From an uncultured Thermosynechococcus sp. (GTDB taxonomy: Bacteria; Cyanobacteriota; Cyanobacteriia; Thermosynechococcales; Thermosynechococcaceae): 64,000 nucleotides of DNA. The notes under the pieces were generated by a model. That model saw only the letters and a program-made list of their open reading frames with translations, did not search any database and was not told where the DNA came from. This document shows, in pieces, positions 62,546 through 64,000 of the stretch. How positions within the stretch are numbered: the first letter of the stretch is position 1; every line of letters starts with the position of its first letter. Location of the stretch: positions 1-64,000 of the forward strand of contig NZ_CALJEM010000003.1 in NCBI RefSeq assembly GCF_938074695.1. The letters run 5' to 3'. Both the position numbers and the translations under genes were made by a program.

Positions 62546-64000
62546 TTAATTGGCTTGGCGTTGCGGCTTCGGTCGCGGGAATTTCGACATGGGCACAAAG
62601 TCCTCAACGGGCACATCCTTGAGCGCCTGAGTCATGAACTCCCGCCAAATGGGTGCCATAAAGCCACCCCCCGTTGCCCCTTGACCTAAGGGGGCATAGT
62701 TGTCATTTCCTGCCCAAACAGCCGCCGCCAACTGCGGGACATAACCCACAAACCAAATATCTCGCTCAGAGGAAGTTGTGCCGGTTTTTCCTGCGGCGGG
62801 GCGGCCAAGATTGGCTGCTGTTCCTGTGCCACTGGTGATCACACTCCGCAGTGTATCGTTCACGGCTGCCGCTGCCCAAGGGTCAAGTACGAGTTTCGGG
62901 CGCGGTGTGTGATCCAAGAGCAAATGACCATCGTTATCGGTAACTTGAATAATAGTTGTGGTGGGGGATTGCCAGCCGTTATTGGCAAACGTGGCATAGG
63001 CCGCTGCCATTTCTAAAGGAGTGAGATCCACAGCTCCCAAAGGCAGGGACACCACCGGCAACATTGGACTGGTAATGCCAAGGGTACGGCAAACTTCAAT
63101 TACGCGCTCAATGCCCACCTCTTGGCCGAGGACAATGGCGGGAATATTGCGGGACAGAGCCAAAGCCATGCGCATCGACATCCCGCCCATAAACGAACCA
63201 TCGTAATTGCGCGGCACATACCAGCCATCGCCATCGCGGTAACGCACCGGGGAGTCACTAATTCCTGAATCGGGGGTATATTTGCCGCTGGCATAGGCGG
63301 CGTAGAAAACAAAGGGCTTAAAGGCAGACCCCGGCTGACGCATGGCTTGGGTGGCGCGATTAAACTGACTGCGGTTGTAATCCACACCGCCGACAAGGGC
63401 TTTGACATAGTGAGTTCGGGGATCCACAGCTGCCAAGGCCAACTGATCTGCCCGCACACCACTGGCTTGCAAGCTTTCATAGCCGCGCTGGATGGTGTCC
63501 TCGGCTATTTTTTGCAATTTTAGGTCAAGGCTGCTTTGTACCCGCATCCCCCCCCGCATGACCGCTTCACGGCCAAATTGGCGGGTCAACTCCTGCAAAA
63601 CGGCATCGGTAATCCACGGGCTGCGACTGCGTTGGAAGGAGGTAATCTCCCCCAGCTGGATTGGCTCTTGGGCAGCAGCGGCAGCCTCTTGGGGGGTAAT
63701 CCAACCCAACTCTACCATCCGATCTAGTACCAATTTCTGTCGTTCTTTGGCCAGCTGAAAATCCACAAAGGGACTGTAGGCCTCCGGCGCTTGAATAATT
63801 CCCGCCATCATTGCTGCTTCGGCAAGGCTAAGGTCGGCAGCATTTTTTTTGAAGTAGCTTTGGGCGGCCGTTTGCACGCCGTAGGTGTTGTGTCCCCAAT
63901 AGACTTGATTGAGGTACATCTCCAAAATCTCGTCTTTGCTGAAGATCTGCTCAAGGCGCATCGCCAGCACCGCTTCGGCAACTTTGCGGCTAATGGAGCG
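62546..64000 (-). CDS. Class A penicillin-binding protein (N-terminus beyond window)
   Basis: Reads in from window edge (RSISRKVAEAVLAMRLEQIFSKDEILEMYLNQVYWGHNTYGVQTAAQSYF); transpeptidase PGSAFKPFVFYAAY (SxxK) and GKTGTTSSERD (KTG). Confidence 0.95.
   Translation of the reverse strand, partial: RSISRKVAEAVLAMRLEQIFSKDEILEMYLNQVYWGHNTYGVQTAAQSYFKKNAADLSLAEAAMMAGIIQAPEAYSPFVDFQLAKERQKLVLDRMVELGWITPQEAAAAAQEPIQLGEITSFQRSRSPWITDAVLQELTRQFGREAVMRGGMRVQSSLDLKLQKIAEDTIQRGYESLQASGVRADQLALAAVDPRTHYVKALVGGVDYNRSQFNRATQAMRQPGSAFKPFVFYAAYASGKYTPDSGISDSPVRYRDGDGWYVPRNYDGSFMGGMSMRMALALSRNIPAIVLGQEVGIERVIEVCRTLGITSPMLPVVSLPLGAVDLTPLEMAAAYATFANNGWQSPTTTIIQVTDNDGHLLLDHTPRPKLVLDPWAAAAVNDTLRSVITSGTGTAANLGRPAAGKTGTTSSERDIWFVGYVPQLAAAVWAGNDNYAPLGQGATGGGFMAPIWREFMTQALKDVPVEDFVPMSKFPRPKPQRQAN

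Overview
About 64 kb of a cyanobacterial chromosome. HIP1 octamers (GCGATCGC) are dense on both strands, and gene content (PetP, NdhB, DesC-like desaturase, DUF2808, DUF3134, DUF2949, MoaD beside ThrC) fits Thermosynechococcus; the species is inferred from memory, not searched. The window is mostly core housekeeping: metK, thrC, mraY, ddl, ftsZ, atpB/atpC, prfB, ftsH, purA, ruvA, rpsP/khpA/rpsU/phoH-like, fabD/plsC, gap, ndhB, fur and a class A PBP. No CRISPR array, prophage or intact IS element was seen. Main points of interest: (1) an mltA-like gene split by an in-frame TAA where a conserved Gln is expected; (2) a decayed 4Fe-4S membrane protein gene with two TAGs and a frameshift, next to a perfect 10-bp hairpin; (3) a CTTTGA-C programmed +1 frameshift in prfB, which moves its start to 46514; (4) adjacent GT10 and GT11 fucosyltransferases with two GT2 enzymes; (5) a non-canonical pyruvate kinase-like protein with an N-terminal extension and no C-terminal domain; (6) a DHH-CBS-CBS-nucleotidyltransferase fusion with a HIP1-bearing insert; (7) a candidate ~120-nt sRNA or tldD 3'UTR between ftsH and tldD; (8) a GTG-start rpsU missing from the ORF track; (9) solitary pflB, a solitary metal-ABC permease and a solitary RND adaptor. 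I do not see clear evidence for a wholly new defence or mobile system here.
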